Below, in pieces: positions 1 through 10,219 of a DNA stretch of 64,000 bases. The DNA comes from Domibacillus indicus (GTDB lineage: Bacteria > Bacillota > Bacilli > Bacillales > Domibacillaceae), in NCBI RefSeq assembly GCF_023715895.1, contig NZ_JAMBOO010000001.1:248001-312000 (forward strand), in the 5' to 3' direction. Made by a program: the position numbers and the translations under genes. Every line of letters starts with the position of its first letter. Position 1 is the first letter of the stretch. The notes beneath the pieces were generated by a model. It worked only from the letters and a program-made list of their open reading frames with translations, searched no databases and had not been told where the DNA came from.

Positions 1-497
1 CAGCCTTCCGTTGTTACGAAAATACGGACGGCAACCACTTTACGATCGTCCATCAACGTAAAGTAATGGCGCGTGTTGACCGGTACAGAAATCAAATCAC
101 CCGGCTCAAGCTCAACATTAAAGAACTGGCCGTCTTTTGCCTGGATTGCAAAAATTCCATGGCCGCTGACGATAAAACGAACTTCGTCATCTGTGTGGAT
201 ATGGATTTTTTGAAAGTTTGTTAAAAGCTCATCTAAATTAGGTGTGCTGTCAGACAGGGAAATCACATCATGCGCCTGGTAGCCGCGGCGCTCTGAAATA
301 TCACGGATTTCTTCACCGAACACCTCAAGGATTTGCTGCTTTTCTTCATCTGACAACGTATAGTTTTCACGAAGGTTTTCCGGAAGTTTGGAAATATCCC
401 ATTTTTCATAAATAACTTCCTGTGCTGCTAAAAATGCATCAATTGCGTTTTTATCGGTAATACGTTCGCCTGTTTCCTGGAATTGAATGACTGCCAT
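1..497 (-). CDS. mtnD: Acireductone dioxygenase, 3' end outside window
   Basis: Converts the acireductone dihydroxy-keto-methylthiopentene plus O2 into the 2-keto acid precursor of methionine (Fe form), the last oxidative step of methionine salvage. I translated 165 residues before the window edge. The cupin metal ligands are visible as HIHTDDE (His99, His101, Glu105) and His144 in NTRHYF. The ATG at 497 has AAAGGAAG eight bases upstream and lies five bases after the mtnB stop, so it is the last visible gene of the leftward mtnE-W-X-B-D operon. Only the C-terminal tail is missing. Confidence 0.95.
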   Translation of the reverse strand, partial: MAVIQFQETGERITDKNAIDAFLAAQEVIYEKWDISKLPENLRENYTLSDEEKQQILEVFGEEIRDISERRGYQAHDVISLSDSTPNLDELLTNFQKIHIHTDDEVRFIVSGHGIFAIQAKDGQFFNVELEPGDLISVPVNTRHYFTLMDDRKVVAVRIFVTTEG

Positions 498-501
498 TTT
501 G

Positions 502-1113
502 TTATCTTCCTTTCAACATCTGTAGTTTAATATGCCATGAAAACAAAAATTCATAGGCTTCTAAAAACTTTTTCGCTTCGAATGCATCCCTGCCCCATAC
601 TGTAATACCGTGATTACGGATCAAAACGGCACCGGCATCCTGTGTAACATAGCGGCCGAACTCTTTGGCGAGAGCCGGGATATGGGCATGATTCGGAATA
701 ATCGGTACCGTAATCGATGCATTTTCTTCCCAAATGCCAAATGCTTTAATGATTTCCTGGCCGCTGAATGTTACTGCTCCTTCTTCAGCGTACAGCTCAG
801 AGATGACATTATTGTCCACCGTGTGCACGTGGAGGCTGCAGCCGGCAGCCGTTTTCCCATACACTTCTACGTGAAGAAGTGTTTCGGCGGACGGCTTACC
901 GGCAAATCCTTCAATCGCTTGACCTTGAAGGTCTACAAGCAAAAAATCCTCATCCGTTTCTTTTCGCTTGTCTTTGCCGCTGGCTGTTACTAAAAAAGAC
1001 TCGTCGTCTACTTTAATAGATAGATTTCCACTTGTGCCGGGAAACCAATCGCGGGCAGCAAGCTCTCTTTTAACCTCCGCCAGATCATTCCATCTTAATT
1101 GTAATGCATTCAT
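502..1113 (-). CDS. mtnB: Methylthioribulose-1-phosphate dehydratase
   Basis: Zinc-dependent class II aldolase/adducin-fold enzyme that dehydrates methylthioribulose-1-phosphate to the diketo compound. The protein has 203 residues. Metal-binding histidines are seen in LHVHT (His95, His97) and RNHG (His168), the usual pattern for the fold. I chose the ATG at 1113 (MNALQLRW) because GAGGTAG sits seven bases upstream. The open frame extends 12 codons further, but those overlap mtnX and have no ribosome binding site. The start overlaps the mtnX stop by four bases (ATGA), which indicates translational coupling. Confidence 0.95.
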   Translation of the reverse strand: MNALQLRWNDLAEVKRELAARDWFPGTSGNLSIKVDDESFLVTASGKDKRKETDEDFLLVDLQGQAIEGFAGKPSAETLLHVEVYGKTAAGCSLHVHTVDNNVISELYAEEGAVTFSGQEIIKAFGIWEENASITVPIIPNHAHIPALAKEFGRYVTQDAGAVLIRNHGITVWGRDAFEAKKFLEAYEFLFSWHIKLQMLKGR

Positions 1114-1763
1114 TTTACTACCTCTTTCACATGGTCGATAACATCCCAAAACGTTTCAAATGGCTTGTGAGGAAGGCCCAGCTCTTCGCTTTTTTGCAGC
1201 AGCAAATCTCTGGCAATCACAAAGCTGGCAAGCTTGGCTGCTTCAAGGTCGGTCACGGAGTCCCCGATCACAATCATCTCCTGCCCCGGTGCAATATGAC
1301 GGACAATCGACGGTTTGCAGCAGCCGCACTCGTTTGTACAATGCTCGTCACAGGAATGCGGCCATTTAATATGAATATGGCTGCCTGAGAAATCAGCTTC
1401 ATTGCAGTAAATATGGTCTTCCGGCACAAGGCCCTGTAAAATTGGTTTCACGAAAAAGTCCATTCCGCCGCTGACTACGTAAAGCGGAATACCTGCCTCT
1501 TTTGTATACGCGACAAACTCAGCAAATCCTTCCCGAATTTTTGCATCTGCCAGAATAAACTCTGTAATTTCACTTCTTTGAGAAGACGGAAGCAATGAAA
1601 ACATTCGGCCGACGCCTTCCTTAATCGAGATTTTCTGGGAAAGGACGCCGTCTTTCAGCGCATTCCATTCTGGAGGAGCGAATTTCTTCATGATGGCAAT
1701 AATATTGTCATTCTTTGTAATAGTGCCATCAAAGTCACAAATAATAACGGGGTTTTGCATCAT
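1110..1763 (-). CDS. mtnX: HK-MTPenyl-1-P phosphatase
   Basis: HAD-superfamily phosphatase that dephosphorylates 2-hydroxy-3-keto-5-methylthiopentenyl-1-phosphate to the acireductone. Together with MtnW it replaces the fused MtnC enolase-phosphatase of other bacteria. The 217-residue protein begins with the HAD motif I signature DFDGTIT (Asp10, Asp12) and has motif IV IGDSVTD near residue 175. A cysteine-rich stretch ([14 protein letters not shown], about residues 137-150) may bind a metal. It directly follows mtnW: the mtnW TAA is immediately followed by this ATG. Confidence 0.95.
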   Translation of the reverse strand: MMQNPVIICDFDGTITKNDNIIAIMKKFAPPEWNALKDGVLSQKISIKEGVGRMFSLLPSSQRSEITEFILADAKIREGFAEFVAYTKEAGIPLYVVSGGMDFFVKPILQGLVPEDHIYCNEADFSGSHIHIKWPHSCDEHCTNECGCCKPSIVRHIAPGQEMIVIGDSVTDLEAAKLASFVIARDLLLQKSEELGLPHKPFETFWDVIDHVKEVVK

Positions 1764-2960
1764 TTATTTGCTCCCCCATAAATCAAGTGCCACACGCAGC
1801 TCTTCATTTTCTTCTGCTGCCTGCTCAAGAGCCCGGCCGGCTAAAACCGCATCAATGGCCTGGCGGAATGCACGCCCGCCGCCTTCTGCACCACTCGGGT
1901 GGCCGTGAACTCCGCCTCCTGCATTAATGATCGAATCTTTTCCAAAGTCATCATACAGAACAGGAACAAGCCCTGGATGAATGCCTGCTGATGGAACCGG
2001 AAAAGTGGGCTTATGCACACTTGTCTGGAGCGCCATTTCTGCTGTTTTAAGCGCTGCTGATCGCTCAAGTGCCACCGATCCATATGGAGATGGAAACAGT
2101 GTAAAATCAGCTCCCGCCATCCGTACAAGCTTGCCAAGCATAAGCTCAGTTGAAAAGCCGTGATACGGTGCAGATGTGAAGGCGCCTGAGACAGCAGGGT
2201 GCGCCATGATCGGTACGCTGATCTTTGGATCCTCAGCGAGCTCCTGCAGCACATCAAGTCCATAAGCAAATACATTAAACAAAAACGCTGAAGCGCCAAG
2301 CTCAATGCCCCGATACGCTTTTTCTTTCAATTCGCTTGTACGTCCTGACAGGTTTACGGCATACAGCGCTTTTCGGCCGCTTTGTTCAATAACCCGTTTT
2401 CCAAGCTTTACACGCTCTTCAAACGGTGTCAGCGGGTTATCAAATAAAATTTCATCATCTTTGACGATATCAATACCGCCGGCGATTTGCGCTCGCAGCT
2501 GTTCTTCCATATACGCCATATCGCGGCCAATCACACCTTTGAAAATACTCATGAGAAGCGGACGCTCGAAAGCACCGGTCTGTTCGCGAATTCCTTCCAC
2601 GCCAAACTTTGGCCCCGGGAAACGACGGGCAAGATCATCTGAAAGGGATAAATCGACCAGTTGAACCGCACCGTCAAGTGACAGTTTGCCAAACACCGTC
2701 ACGAGAATCGCCGGCAAATCCGCGCTGAAGTTTGCAGCAGGATAGGCAATTTCCACTTCTGCCCCGCGCCCATAAACCGTTTCTTCTCCAGTTTCCTGAA
2801 CAGACAGAACACGCCCTTTATGCTGCTTTAGCTGCTCCTGTTCCAGAAGCGGCAAATCGGTCCAAGAACCAATCGTTAAACCAAGTGCGATTCCTTCTGC
2901 TTTTTTTTCAAAAGCGCCTTTTTGATCAAACAGGCGGTACGTTGCGATCACTTCGTTCAT
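1764..2960 (-). CDS. mtnW: 2,3-diketo-5-methylthiopentyl-1-P enolase (RuBisCO-like)
   Basis: Type IV RuBisCO-like protein that enolises 2,3-diketo-5-methylthiopentyl-1-phosphate and does not fix CO2. The metal-binding motif IVKDDE (carbamylated Lys, Asp, Glu) lies near residue 170, and conserved blocks [18 protein letters not shown] and HPAVSGAF are present. The frame is open to 2975, but I place the start at ATG 2960 (MNEVIATY): GGAG stands nine bases upstream, and the B. subtilis protein, as I recall it, starts at the same point. That gives 398 residues. It lies 84 bases downstream of mtnE in the same operon. The gap has no room for a riboswitch. Confidence 0.94.
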   Translation of the reverse strand: MNEVIATYRLFDQKGAFEKKAEGIALGLTIGSWTDLPLLEQEQLKQHKGRVLSVQETGEETVYGRGAEVEIAYPAANFSADLPAILVTVFGKLSLDGAVQLVDLSLSDDLARRFPGPKFGVEGIREQTGAFERPLLMSIFKGVIGRDMAYMEEQLRAQIAGGIDIVKDDEILFDNPLTPFEERVKLGKRVIEQSGRKALYAVNLSGRTSELKEKAYRGIELGASAFLFNVFAYGLDVLQELAEDPKISVPIMAHPAVSGAFTSAPYHGFSTELMLGKLVRMAGADFTLFPSPYGSVALERSAALKTAEMALQTSVHKPTFPVPSAGIHPGLVPVLYDDFGKDSIINAGGGVHGHPSGAEGGGRAFRQAIDAVLAGRALEQAAEENEELRVALDLWGSK

Positions 2961-3044
2961 ATAGCTTTTCTCCATTCTAAATGCCTACTAGTTTACTAGG
3001 ATTGTGTCATTTTTGAGTTAATTTGTCAATGAAGCGAACCTTCA

Positions 3045-4226
3045 TTAAAGAGCGGAAAATAAGCCAAGCCGGCCAATACGCCGGATGGCTTCTTGCAGCC
3101 GCGCTTCCTCCGTCAGCAGTCCAACACGGACATAGCCTTCCCCATGGGCACCAAATCCAATACCCGGCGCTGTGACAACATGTGCTTTTTCCAACAGTAA
3201 ATCGGAAAACTGAACGGATGTGTAAGGCTTTGGCACTGGGAGCCAGGCGAAAAATGAGCCAGCCGGAGCCGTCACATCCCAGCCGATTGACCGGCAGGCA
3301 TCAACAAGTGCGTTACGGCGCTTCTCGTACCGGTTTGATAATTCCCGCACACAATCCTGCGGCCCTGAAAGTGCAGTCGCTGCAGCCTGCTGAATGGCAC
3401 TGAAAAGACTTACATACATATGATCCTGCAGCAGGTTGACCGCAGAAATCACACTTGGATTCCCCGCTAAAAATGCGACCCGCCAGCCGGCCATATTATA
3501 GGTTTTCGACAATGTGTACAGCTCTACGCCAACTTCTTTCGCGCCTTGTGACTGCAGAAAACTTGGCGGCTTCTGTCCATCAAAACCAATTCCTCCATAC
3601 GCAAAGTCGTGTACCACACAAATATTATGCTCATACGCAAGAGCAACGGTTTCATCAAAAAATGCCCGGGTCGCCTGTGCACCAGTCGGATTGTTTGGAT
3701 AGTTCAGCAAAAGCATTTTTGCCCGTTCGAGCCGAGCTTTCCCGATATCCCCGTAATCCGGCAAAAAGCGGTTTTCTTCCACAAGCGGCATGTAATCCAT
3801 TTGAACGCCGGCAAGCGCTGCTCCCGACCAATAATCCGGATAGCCAGGGTCAGGCACGAGCATATATTCACCTGGATTCATTAAACACATTGGCAGCTCA
3901 ACGAGTCCCGCTTTGCCGCCGAATAAAATAGCGATTTCCGTCTGCGGGTCCAGATCTACATCATACTCCCGCTTATAAAAGCCGGCCGCTGCTTCCTTTA
4001 AGAAATTCTGTCCTTGAAACGGCGGGTATTTATGAAAATCCGGCCGTTCTGCTGCTTCTTTTAAAGACGCTACAATATGCTCCGGAGTCGGCTGGTCTGG
4101 ATTGCCTTGTCCTAGATTAATAACATCGTGTCCGGCGCTGACATATTGGGCGGCTTTTTTGGTAAGTGCCGCAAAAAATTGGTCGGGCAGCCCGGATAAC
4201 AGCTGTGATTGTTTAAATTGCTTCAT
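3045..4226 (-). CDS. mtnE: Methionine salvage aminotransferase
   Basis: Class I PLP-dependent aminotransferase. It transaminates 2-keto-4-methylthiobutyrate to methionine, the last step of the pathway. The 393-residue protein carries the PLP lysine in the motif SKTYNMAGWR (Lys241), plus NYPNNPTG near 175-182 and the N-terminal NLGQGNPDQPTP. AAGTAGGTGA precedes the ATG at a normal distance. It is the first gene of the leftward mtnE-W-X-B-D operon and diverges from mtnK. Other aminotransferases share this fold; the assignment rests on sequence resemblance to YkrV and on the operon. Confidence 0.93.
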   Translation of the reverse strand: MKQFKQSQLLSGLPDQFFAALTKKAAQYVSAGHDVINLGQGNPDQPTPEHIVASLKEAAERPDFHKYPPFQGQNFLKEAAAGFYKREYDVDLDPQTEIAILFGGKAGLVELPMCLMNPGEYMLVPDPGYPDYWSGAALAGVQMDYMPLVEENRFLPDYGDIGKARLERAKMLLLNYPNNPTGAQATRAFFDETVALAYEHNICVVHDFAYGGIGFDGQKPPSFLQSQGAKEVGVELYTLSKTYNMAGWRVAFLAGNPSVISAVNLLQDHMYVSLFSAIQQAAATALSGPQDCVRELSNRYEKRRNALVDACRSIGWDVTAPAGSFFAWLPVPKPYTSVQFSDLLLEKAHVVTAPGIGFGAHGEGYVRVGLLTEEARLQEAIRRIGRLGLFSAL

Positions 4227-4249
4227 TCGTTCACCTACTTAAAATTTTC

Positions 4250-4295
4250 TTGCAATTTCAGTCATAAATATATATATTATTGAACAAATTGTAAA
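4250..4295. promoter_or_regulatory. Abutting divergent sigma-A promoters for mtnK and mtnE
   Basis: Rightward promoter: -35 TTGCAA at 4250-4255, 17-bp spacer, -10 TATATT at 4273-4278. Leftward promoter, read on the minus strand: -35 TTTACA at 4290-4295, 17-bp spacer, -10 TATATT at 4267-4272. The two -10 boxes touch end to end, so two polymerases could not bind at once. The whole region between the start codons is only about 88 bp and contains no S-box, T-box or terminator. Confidence 0.6.
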
Positions 4296-4314
4296 TATAT
4301 TTGGAGGAATGACC

Positions 4315-5484
4315 ATGTCTTCATATGAACCCTTAACGATAGATTCTGCGGTTGCCCTCGTTAAAAAGCTTGGTTTGCTCGCGGAAACCGACACCGTTTC
4401 TGCAAATGAAATCGGAGATGGCAATTTAAATTACGTGTTTCATATAAAAGGAACAGAAAAAAGTCTTATTGTTAAACAAGCCCTTCCTTATGCAAAAGTA
4501 GTAGGAGAAAGCTGGCCGCTGACGCTTGAACGGGCTGATATCGAAAACCGTGCCCTGCGCCTGCAAGGAACATTTGCGCCTGACTATGCCCCTAAAGTCT
4601 ACTATTCTGATAAAGATTTAGCGATTACGATCATGGAAGATCTGTCTCATCTGACCATTGCCCGGACAGGCCTGATTCATGGAGAAGATTATCCGCTGAT
4701 TGCCCGCCATACCGGTGAATTTATTGCACGCACGCTATACGGAACCTCGGATTTCGCACTCGGTCCGCAGGAGAAAAAGAAGCTGCAGCACACATTCAGC
4801 AATCCTGAGCTATGCGATATTACAGAAGGACTTGTGTTTACCGATCCGTTTTTTAATGCAGAGACGAATGATTTCGAAGAGAGCTTGCGTGCCGATGTGG
4901 AAAAGCTTTGGCAGGACGATGAACTGAAACTTCATGCTGCCCAGTTGAAGCGCTTGTTTTTAACAGCGGGTGATGCGCTTCTGCATGGAGATCTGCACAC
5001 AGGAAGCATTTTTGCGAGCCCTGCTGAAACTAAAATCATCGATCCGGAATTTGCTTTCTATGGGCCATTCGGATTTGATATTGCTCACTTTACAGCGAAC
5101 CTGTTTATGAATGTTCTATCCCGCGAAGAGGGTCGTCGCGAGCCGCTTTACGAGCATATTGTGACTGTTTGGGATGTTTTTAACCGTGAGTTCAGCCGTC
5201 TTTGGAACGAACAAAATACGGAAGCATTCGCAAAAACAGAAGGCTATTTAGAGTGGCTGCTAGCGGATATTTTTGAACAGGCTGCCGGCTTTATGGGACT
5301 TGAAATGATTCGCCGGACAATTGGACTTGCTCACGTAAAAGATTTGGATGGCATCGTGGATGATCAGCAGCGCCTGCAGGCGAAACGCCACTCTCTGTCG
5401 CTTGGTGCTCACTTTGTTAAAGAGCGGGCTTCCTATTCATCTGCCGATCAGTTAGTTGCAGCTGTAAAGGAGGCACTTCAATGA
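4315..5484 (+). CDS. mtnK: Methylthioribose kinase
   Basis: ATP-dependent kinase that phosphorylates S-methyl-5-thioribose at C1, feeding MtnA. The aminoglycoside-phosphotransferase fold is seen from the catalytic-loop motif HGDLHTGS (near residue 228) and the metal-binding IIDPEF that follows. Conserved blocks [11 protein letters not shown] and KVVGESWPL match the family. An ATG at 4309 is in frame, but ATG 4315 (MSSYEP) is better placed: GGAGG lies seven bases upstream, against one base for 4309. This gives 389 residues. The stop overlaps the mtnA start by four bases. Confidence 0.95.
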   Translation: MSSYEPLTIDSAVALVKKLGLLAETDTVSANEIGDGNLNYVFHIKGTEKSLIVKQALPYAKVVGESWPLTLERADIENRALRLQGTFAPDYAPKVYYSDKDLAITIMEDLSHLTIARTGLIHGEDYPLIARHTGEFIARTLYGTSDFALGPQEKKKLQHTFSNPELCDITEGLVFTDPFFNAETNDFEESLRADVEKLWQDDELKLHAAQLKRLFLTAGDALLHGDLHTGSIFASPAETKIIDPEFAFYGPFGFDIAHFTANLFMNVLSREEGRREPLYEHIVTVWDVFNREFSRLWNEQNTEAFAKTEGYLEWLLADIFEQAAGFMGLEMIRRTIGLAHVKDLDGIVDDQQRLQAKRHSLSLGAHFVKERASYSSADQLVAAVKEALQ

Positions 5485-6512
5485 ATATTCCACAATCCGT
5501 CTTCTGGGAGAACGATGCGATTCAACTGCTTGACCAGCGAAAATTGCCTCATGTAACTGAATATTTAACGTTAGAAACGGTTCCGGCTGTGTTTGACGCA
5601 ATCAAGTCTCTCGCTGTCCGCGGGGCGCCGGCTATTGGAATTGCGGCTGCTTTTGGTGTCGCATTGTCGGCACTCCGTCACCCATCTGATGACCTTGATG
5701 AACTAAAGGAACAAGTATTAATCGACAGCGGCTATCTTTCACAGTCCCGCCCAACAGCTGTTAATTTATTTTGGGCATTAAATCGGATGAATGACGTGGT
5801 CGTTAAATCTGAGACAGCCGCCGCACTGCGCGAAAACGCGCTTGCTGAAGCACTTGCTATTCAAAAAGAAGACGAAGATGTGTGCCGGGCGATTGGCGAA
5901 CACGCTCTTCCTCTTTTCAACAACGGTGACCATGTCATGACCATTTGTAATGCAGGCTCTATTGCAACTGCGAAATATGGAACGGCGCTTGCCCCTTTCT
6001 TTCTTTCAAAAGAGCATGGAATCAACTTGTCCGTTTTTGCTTGTGAAACACGCCCTGTGTTCCAGGGAGCCCGCCTCACTACGTGGGAACTTATGCAGGC
6101 CGGTGTAGATGTCACACTGATTACGGACAGTATGGCAGCACACACGATGAAAACGAAAAATATTTCAGCAGTGATTACAGGAGCCGACCGTGTAGCAGCG
6201 AACGGGGACTCTGCTAATAAAATCGGAACCTTTGGCCTTGCTGTTTTAGCCAAATCATTTGGCATTCCGTTTTATATTGCCGCTCCCCTGTCGACCTTTG
6301 ATTTGGATACGCCAAATGGCGATGCCATTCCGATTGAAGAGCGGGATCCTGCCGAAGTTACCGAAGTGAATGGCATGCGCATTGCACCAGAAGGCATTTC
6401 TGTTTTCAACCCAGCTTTTGATGTAGCGCCAGCCGAATTGATTACAGGCATCATTACTGAAAAAGGAATTGTAAAACCGAACAAAGAGGCCATTGCGGCA
6501 CTGTTTGTATAA
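5481..6512 (+). CDS. mtnA: Methylthioribose-1-phosphate isomerase
   Basis: Aldose-ketose isomerase converting methylthioribose-1-phosphate to methylthioribulose-1-phosphate, the substrate of MtnB. It is homologous to the eIF2B alpha family. The 343-residue protein shows the catalytic cysteine in ICNAGS (Cys156) and the catalytic aspartate in TGADRV (Asp236), four positions offset from the B. subtilis enzyme. The N-terminal RGAPAIG block is present. It is translationally coupled to mtnK (ATGA overlap) with GGAGG upstream. The transcript ends at the strong hairpin directly after the stop. Confidence 0.96.
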   Translation: MNIPQSVFWENDAIQLLDQRKLPHVTEYLTLETVPAVFDAIKSLAVRGAPAIGIAAAFGVALSALRHPSDDLDELKEQVLIDSGYLSQSRPTAVNLFWALNRMNDVVVKSETAAALRENALAEALAIQKEDEDVCRAIGEHALPLFNNGDHVMTICNAGSIATAKYGTALAPFFLSKEHGINLSVFACETRPVFQGARLTTWELMQAGVDVTLITDSMAAHTMKTKNISAVITGADRVAANGDSANKIGTFGLAVLAKSFGIPFYIAAPLSTFDLDTPNGDAIPIEERDPAEVTEVNGMRIAPEGISVFNPAFDVAPAELITGIITEKGIVKPNKEAIAALFV

Positions 6513-6551
6513 AAAAAACGAGCTTCGTTCGAAACGAAGCTCGTTTTTTTT
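6513..6551. terminator. Bidirectional terminator mtnA / yufK
   Basis: Twelve-bp perfect stem ACGAGCTTCGTT/AACGAAGCTCGT with a CGA loop, flanked by A8 on the left and T7 on the right. It can therefore end both the mtnKA transcript and the convergent yufK transcript. Confidence 0.9.
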
Positions 6552-7113
6552 AAAGTGGTATAGCAGCCAGCAGGCCATTGTATAACTTCATAAAAATAAG
6601 AGCGAGCAATAAGCCGAAGAAAATCCAGAAGACCGCTTCAAACACAATAATTCCAATCATTTGCGGCGTTGAAATATGCGGGCTCAGCTTATAAACAAAG
6701 TACACAACATACACTACAGACGTCACAAGAAAAATAATGATCGTCCCGACAGCAGAAGAAAAGCTGACCAATGAAACCAGTCCGCCCAGAAAATAGATCA
6801 CTGCGCCAAAGCGAGTTTTGTTCAGCAGCTCTCCTTCTGCATCTTTAGAGAAAAAAAGCAGCGCCAGCTCGTTTGCTGTATTCGCCAGCAGCTTGAGCGT
6901 GGCAAAAATCATAGTGAATACAACCATCAACCCGCCGATTACGACGAGATTTACTTCTGTTTTGGTAAAGATATCGAGCATGGTATTATACAAGTTTGCT
7001 TTTTTCAGCATATCTACAATAAAGGCTTGTCCAAACATCGAAAGTGATAAGCTGAATAATAAGATGGATAAGAGCGGCATATAGCCGGTTAAATACGAGT
7101 TTTTCATCAACAT
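6550..7113 (-). CDS. yufK: Integral membrane protein, YufK/DUF5366 family
   Basis: Function unknown. The 187-residue protein is highly hydrophobic with about five membrane segments (roughly residues 12-32, 52-75, 103-122, 123-143 and 155-180). A polar stretch FFSKDAEGE near 87-95 resembles B. subtilis YufK, which is likewise a neighbour of the mrp operon. It is transcribed away from mrpA. The start is uncertain: GGGGAG stands four bases before the ATG at 7113 and ten bases before the in-frame ATG at 7107. No enzymatic motif is visible. Confidence 0.75.
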   Translation of the reverse strand: MLMKNSYLTGYMPLLSILLFSLSLSMFGQAFIVDMLKKANLYNTMLDIFTKTEVNLVVIGGLMVVFTMIFATLKLLANTANELALLFFSKDAEGELLNKTRFGAVIYFLGGLVSLVSFSSAVGTIIIFLVTSVVYVVYFVYKLSPHISTPQMIGIIVFEAVFWIFFGLLLALIFMKLYNGLLAAIPL

Positions 7114-7392
7114 AATTCTCCCCTGTCACAATCAGTCACTGTTCATTATGCAAGAGGTTGTTTGTTATGACAAGTCATTTCCAATCTTTTTTTGGAAAAA
7201 CCCCACAATTTCTGTCAAAATCCGCATAGTTCTTTTGTCGAATTTTTATTTTTTTCGTTCAGAAAATACCGTTACTCTTCATATTTATTACGAGAAGGAG
7301 CAGTTCGATTGTTCTCCCGTTTTGGGCAATGCACGAACATTTTTTTTACGTTATAATTTGAATTATGCATAAAAATATGGGGAGGGATTTAT

Positions 7393-9810
7393 TTGTCTTT
7401 GCTTCACTGGGCCATTCTCGCTCCTTTTTTGATGGCTGTATTCGTTCCGCTTATTCATAAAAGAGCAGCGTCCATCCATACTGGGTGGTTTGTACTGATT
7501 CTGCCCGTTCTTTTGTTCGGGATGTTTCTGCAATATCTTCCCGTCACAAAAGAGAACAGTTCTATTACCGAAACAGCTTCCTGGATTCCATCACTTGGAA
7601 TCAACTTTACCGCATACATAGATGGCTTAAGCCTCCTGTTTGCCCTCTTGATTACCGGGATTGGCTCGCTGGTTGTGCTGTATTCTGTTTTTTACTTGTC
7701 TCAATCAAAGGAAAAACTAGGTCACTTTTATGTATATTTACTCATGTTTATGGGTGCGATGCTTGGCGTTGTCCTGTCTGACAATGTGATCACGCTGTAT
7801 ATGTTTTGGGAATTTACGTCTATTTCTTCTTTCCTGCTGATCGCGTACTGGTATGACCGCGAACGCTCCCGTTACGGGGCTTTAAAGTCGATGCTCATTA
7901 CCGTATTCGGCGGATTGATGATGCTTGGCGGGTTTCTCGTTTTATCGCTTATGGGTGATACATTCAGCATTCGTGAATTGGCGGCTCAGGCTCTGGAGTT
8001 AAATGAAGACCCGCTTTTTGGACTTGCGATGATTCTTGTTCTGCTCGGCGCTTTTACAAAGTCCGCACAGTTCCCATTCTACATCTGGCTTCCAGATGCG
8101 ATGGAAGCACCAACGCCGGTTAGTGCGTATCTGCACTCGGCTACAATGGTCAAAGCTGGGATTTACCTTGTTGCCCGTTTCAGTCCGATCTTTGCCTTTT
8201 CCGGCTACTGGTTCTGGATTGTTGGAGCCGTCGGATTATTCACCATGACATGGGCTTCCTTTAATGCCGTAAAACAAACCGATTTAAAAGGAATTTTAGC
8301 GTTCTCAACGGTCAGTCAGCTTGGCTTAATCATGTCGCTGCTGGGCATAGGGGCAGCAGCGCTTCATGTTGAATCGCTGGATGACAATGTATTTACCGCA
8401 GCGGTTATTGCAGCTGTGTTTCATTTAATTAACCATGCAACCTTCAAAGGAAGTTTATTTATGGCGGTCGGTATTATTGACCATGAAACAGGCACGCGGG
8501 ATATCCGCAAGCTTGGCGGATTAATGAGCTTAATGCCGGTTACCTTTACGCTGTCTGTAATCGGTGCTTTTTCAATGGCTGGTCTGCCGCCATTTAACGG
8601 TTTTTTAAGCAAGGAAATGTTTTTGGCTTCTATGGTTCATTTACTCAAACTGGATTTGTACCAGATGGATACATGGGCAATCCTTTTCCCGGTTATGGCC
8701 TGGATTGGCAGTGTGTTCACATTTATTTACAGCATGATAATTGTGTTTAAGGTCTTTACGGGTCCCTTCCAGCCGGAAAAACTCGAGAAAAAACCGCATG
8801 AAGCACCTATTGGCATGCTTGTTTCACCAATTATTTTAGCCGCTCTTGTCGTGGTATTCGGCTTGTTTCCGAATTTGCTTTCCTACAGCTTGATTCAGCC
8901 GGCTGCGGCCGCTATTGTACCATCCATTCTGCCGCCGGGCGGTCAGCTCGACGTTCATATTTCCTTTTGGCACGGCTTTAAGCCTGAGCTCTTTATGACC
9001 ATCGGAGTGATTGTCATTGGCATTCTACTCTATAAACTCATGCCAAAATGGATCAAAATGTATGACTATATGCCTGGAAAGGTTACTCTGAATCAGTTTT
9101 ACAATGCCAGCTTGTACGCAGCAGAACGCGGCTCAAATGCGATTACAAATGCGTATATGACCGGCTTTATCCGCAGCTATCTCTTGTACATTTTTGTGTT
9201 TTTTATCGGAATTCTCGGCTTCACCATGTGGGCGAAAGAAGCGTTTCGCTATAATGCTTCTGCTGCTGCGCCGATCGGATTGTATGAAGTAAGCTTAATC
9301 ATCGTTCTGGTTATTGCGACTGCCACCATTTTACTGGCAAAATCACGTTTAACGTCCATTATTGCGCTTGGCGGGGTTGGCTATACCGTGTCGCTGTTTT
9401 TTGTTATTTTCCGCGCACCGGATTTGGCTTTGACGCAGCTTGTAATTGAAACAGTCTCAACAGCCTTGTTTCTGCTTTGCTTTTACCACCTTCCAAAATT
9501 ATCGCGTCATGAAGAAAAACGGCGCTTTCAGGCAGGTAATGCCCTTGTTGCAGCCGGTGTCGGTATCATGGTGACACTGCTTGGCATATCCGCTCACAGC
9601 TCGAAGTTTTTCACTTCTATTAATGACTATTACGTTGAGAACACATATGAAAAAGCCGGCGGCGAAAATATGGTCAATGTAATCCTCGTTGACTTCCGCG
9701 GTTTTGATACGCTGTTTGAGATTGCTGTGCTGGCTGTTGCGGCACTTGGTATTTACGGACTGATTAAACTAAGGCTTGAGAAAGGCGGCGAAACAAATGA
9801 AAACAAATGA
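7393..9810 (+). CDS. mrpA: Mrp Na+/H+ antiporter subunit A
   Basis: Largest subunit of the seven-part Mrp antiporter, homologous to respiratory complex I subunit NuoL, with a C-terminal MrpB-like region. The complex extrudes Na+ in exchange for protons and supports pH and salt tolerance. The 805-residue protein has about 20 membrane segments; the proton-channel helix region LPDAMEAPTPVSAYLHSATMVK-type block lies near residues 235-260 (about 20 residues shown by its ends LPDAMEAP and ATMVKAG). Translation starts at TTG 7393, preceded by GGAGGG. The 279 bp upstream hold no other credible gene. Confidence 0.96.
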   Translation: MSLLHWAILAPFLMAVFVPLIHKRAASIHTGWFVLILPVLLFGMFLQYLPVTKENSSITETASWIPSLGINFTAYIDGLSLLFALLITGIGSLVVLYSVFYLSQSKEKLGHFYVYLLMFMGAMLGVVLSDNVITLYMFWEFTSISSFLLIAYWYDRERSRYGALKSMLITVFGGLMMLGGFLVLSLMGDTFSIRELAAQALELNEDPLFGLAMILVLLGAFTKSAQFPFYIWLPDAMEAPTPVSAYLHSATMVKAGIYLVARFSPIFAFSGYWFWIVGAVGLFTMTWASFNAVKQTDLKGILAFSTVSQLGLIMSLLGIGAAALHVESLDDNVFTAAVIAAVFHLINHATFKGSLFMAVGIIDHETGTRDIRKLGGLMSLMPVTFTLSVIGAFSMAGLPPFNGFLSKEMFLASMVHLLKLDLYQMDTWAILFPVMAWIGSVFTFIYSMIIVFKVFTGPFQPEKLEKKPHEAPIGMLVSPIILAALVVVFGLFPNLLSYSLIQPAAAAIVPSILPPGGQLDVHISFWHGFKPELFMTIGVIVIGILLYKLMPKWIKMYDYMPGKVTLNQFYNASLYAAERGSNAITNAYMTGFIRSYLLYIFVFFIGILGFTMWAKEAFRYNASAAAPIGLYEVSLIIVLVIATATILLAKSRLTSIIALGGVGYTVSLFFVIFRAPDLALTQLVIETVSTALFLLCFYHLPKLSRHEEKRRFQAGNALVAAGVGIMVTLLGISAHSSKFFTSINDYYVENTYEKAGGENMVNVILVDFRGFDTLFEIAVLAVAALGIYGLIKLRLEKGGETNENK

Positions 9811-10219
9811 TGTGATTTTCCAAACCGTCGCCAAAGTCGTTTTTTTCATGATTATCTTTTTTGCGGTTCACTTGTTTTTTGCCGGACATTATTATCCGGG
9901 CGGCGGTTTCGTAGGCGGCCTGCTTACATCCGGCGCGATTGTTCTTTTGCTTTTAGCTTTTGATATTAAAACGGTACGGCACGGGTTTCCGCTTGACTTC
10001 AAATGGCTGATCGGCCTTGGCCTCCTTTTTTCAGTCGGAACCGCTGCCGGATCTCTGCTTTTCAATGTACCGTTTTTCACTCACGCTTATGATTATTTTC
10101 AACTGCCGCTGTTCGGCAAAACATCGCTCCACACTGCGATGTTGTTTGATTTAGGCGTGTACCTCGTTGTCATTGGTGTAACCATGACCATTATTCAAAC
10201 GATTGGAGAGAGTGAATAA
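9797..10219 (+). CDS. mrpB: Mrp Na+/H+ antiporter subunit B
   Basis: Membrane subunit of the Mrp complex. The 140-residue protein has four predicted membrane segments and the family block HYYPGGGFVGGL near residues 30-42. The frame is open from 9776, but the ATG at 9797 (MKTNDVIF) is the sensible start: AAAGGCGG precedes it and the family N-terminus matches. It overlaps the end of mrpA by 14 bases, as is usual in this operon. Confidence 0.95.
   Translation: MKTNDVIFQTVAKVVFFMIIFFAVHLFFAGHYYPGGGFVGGLLTSGAIVLLLLAFDIKTVRHGFPLDFKWLIGLGLLFSVGTAAGSLLFNVPFFTHAYDYFQLPLFGKTSLHTAMLFDLGVYLVVIGVTMTIIQTIGESE

Noticed and set aside
7148-7372. 74-codon plus-strand frame upstream of mrpA
   Set aside because: AT-rich, aromatic-rich translation with no ribosome site; more likely the mrp promoter region.
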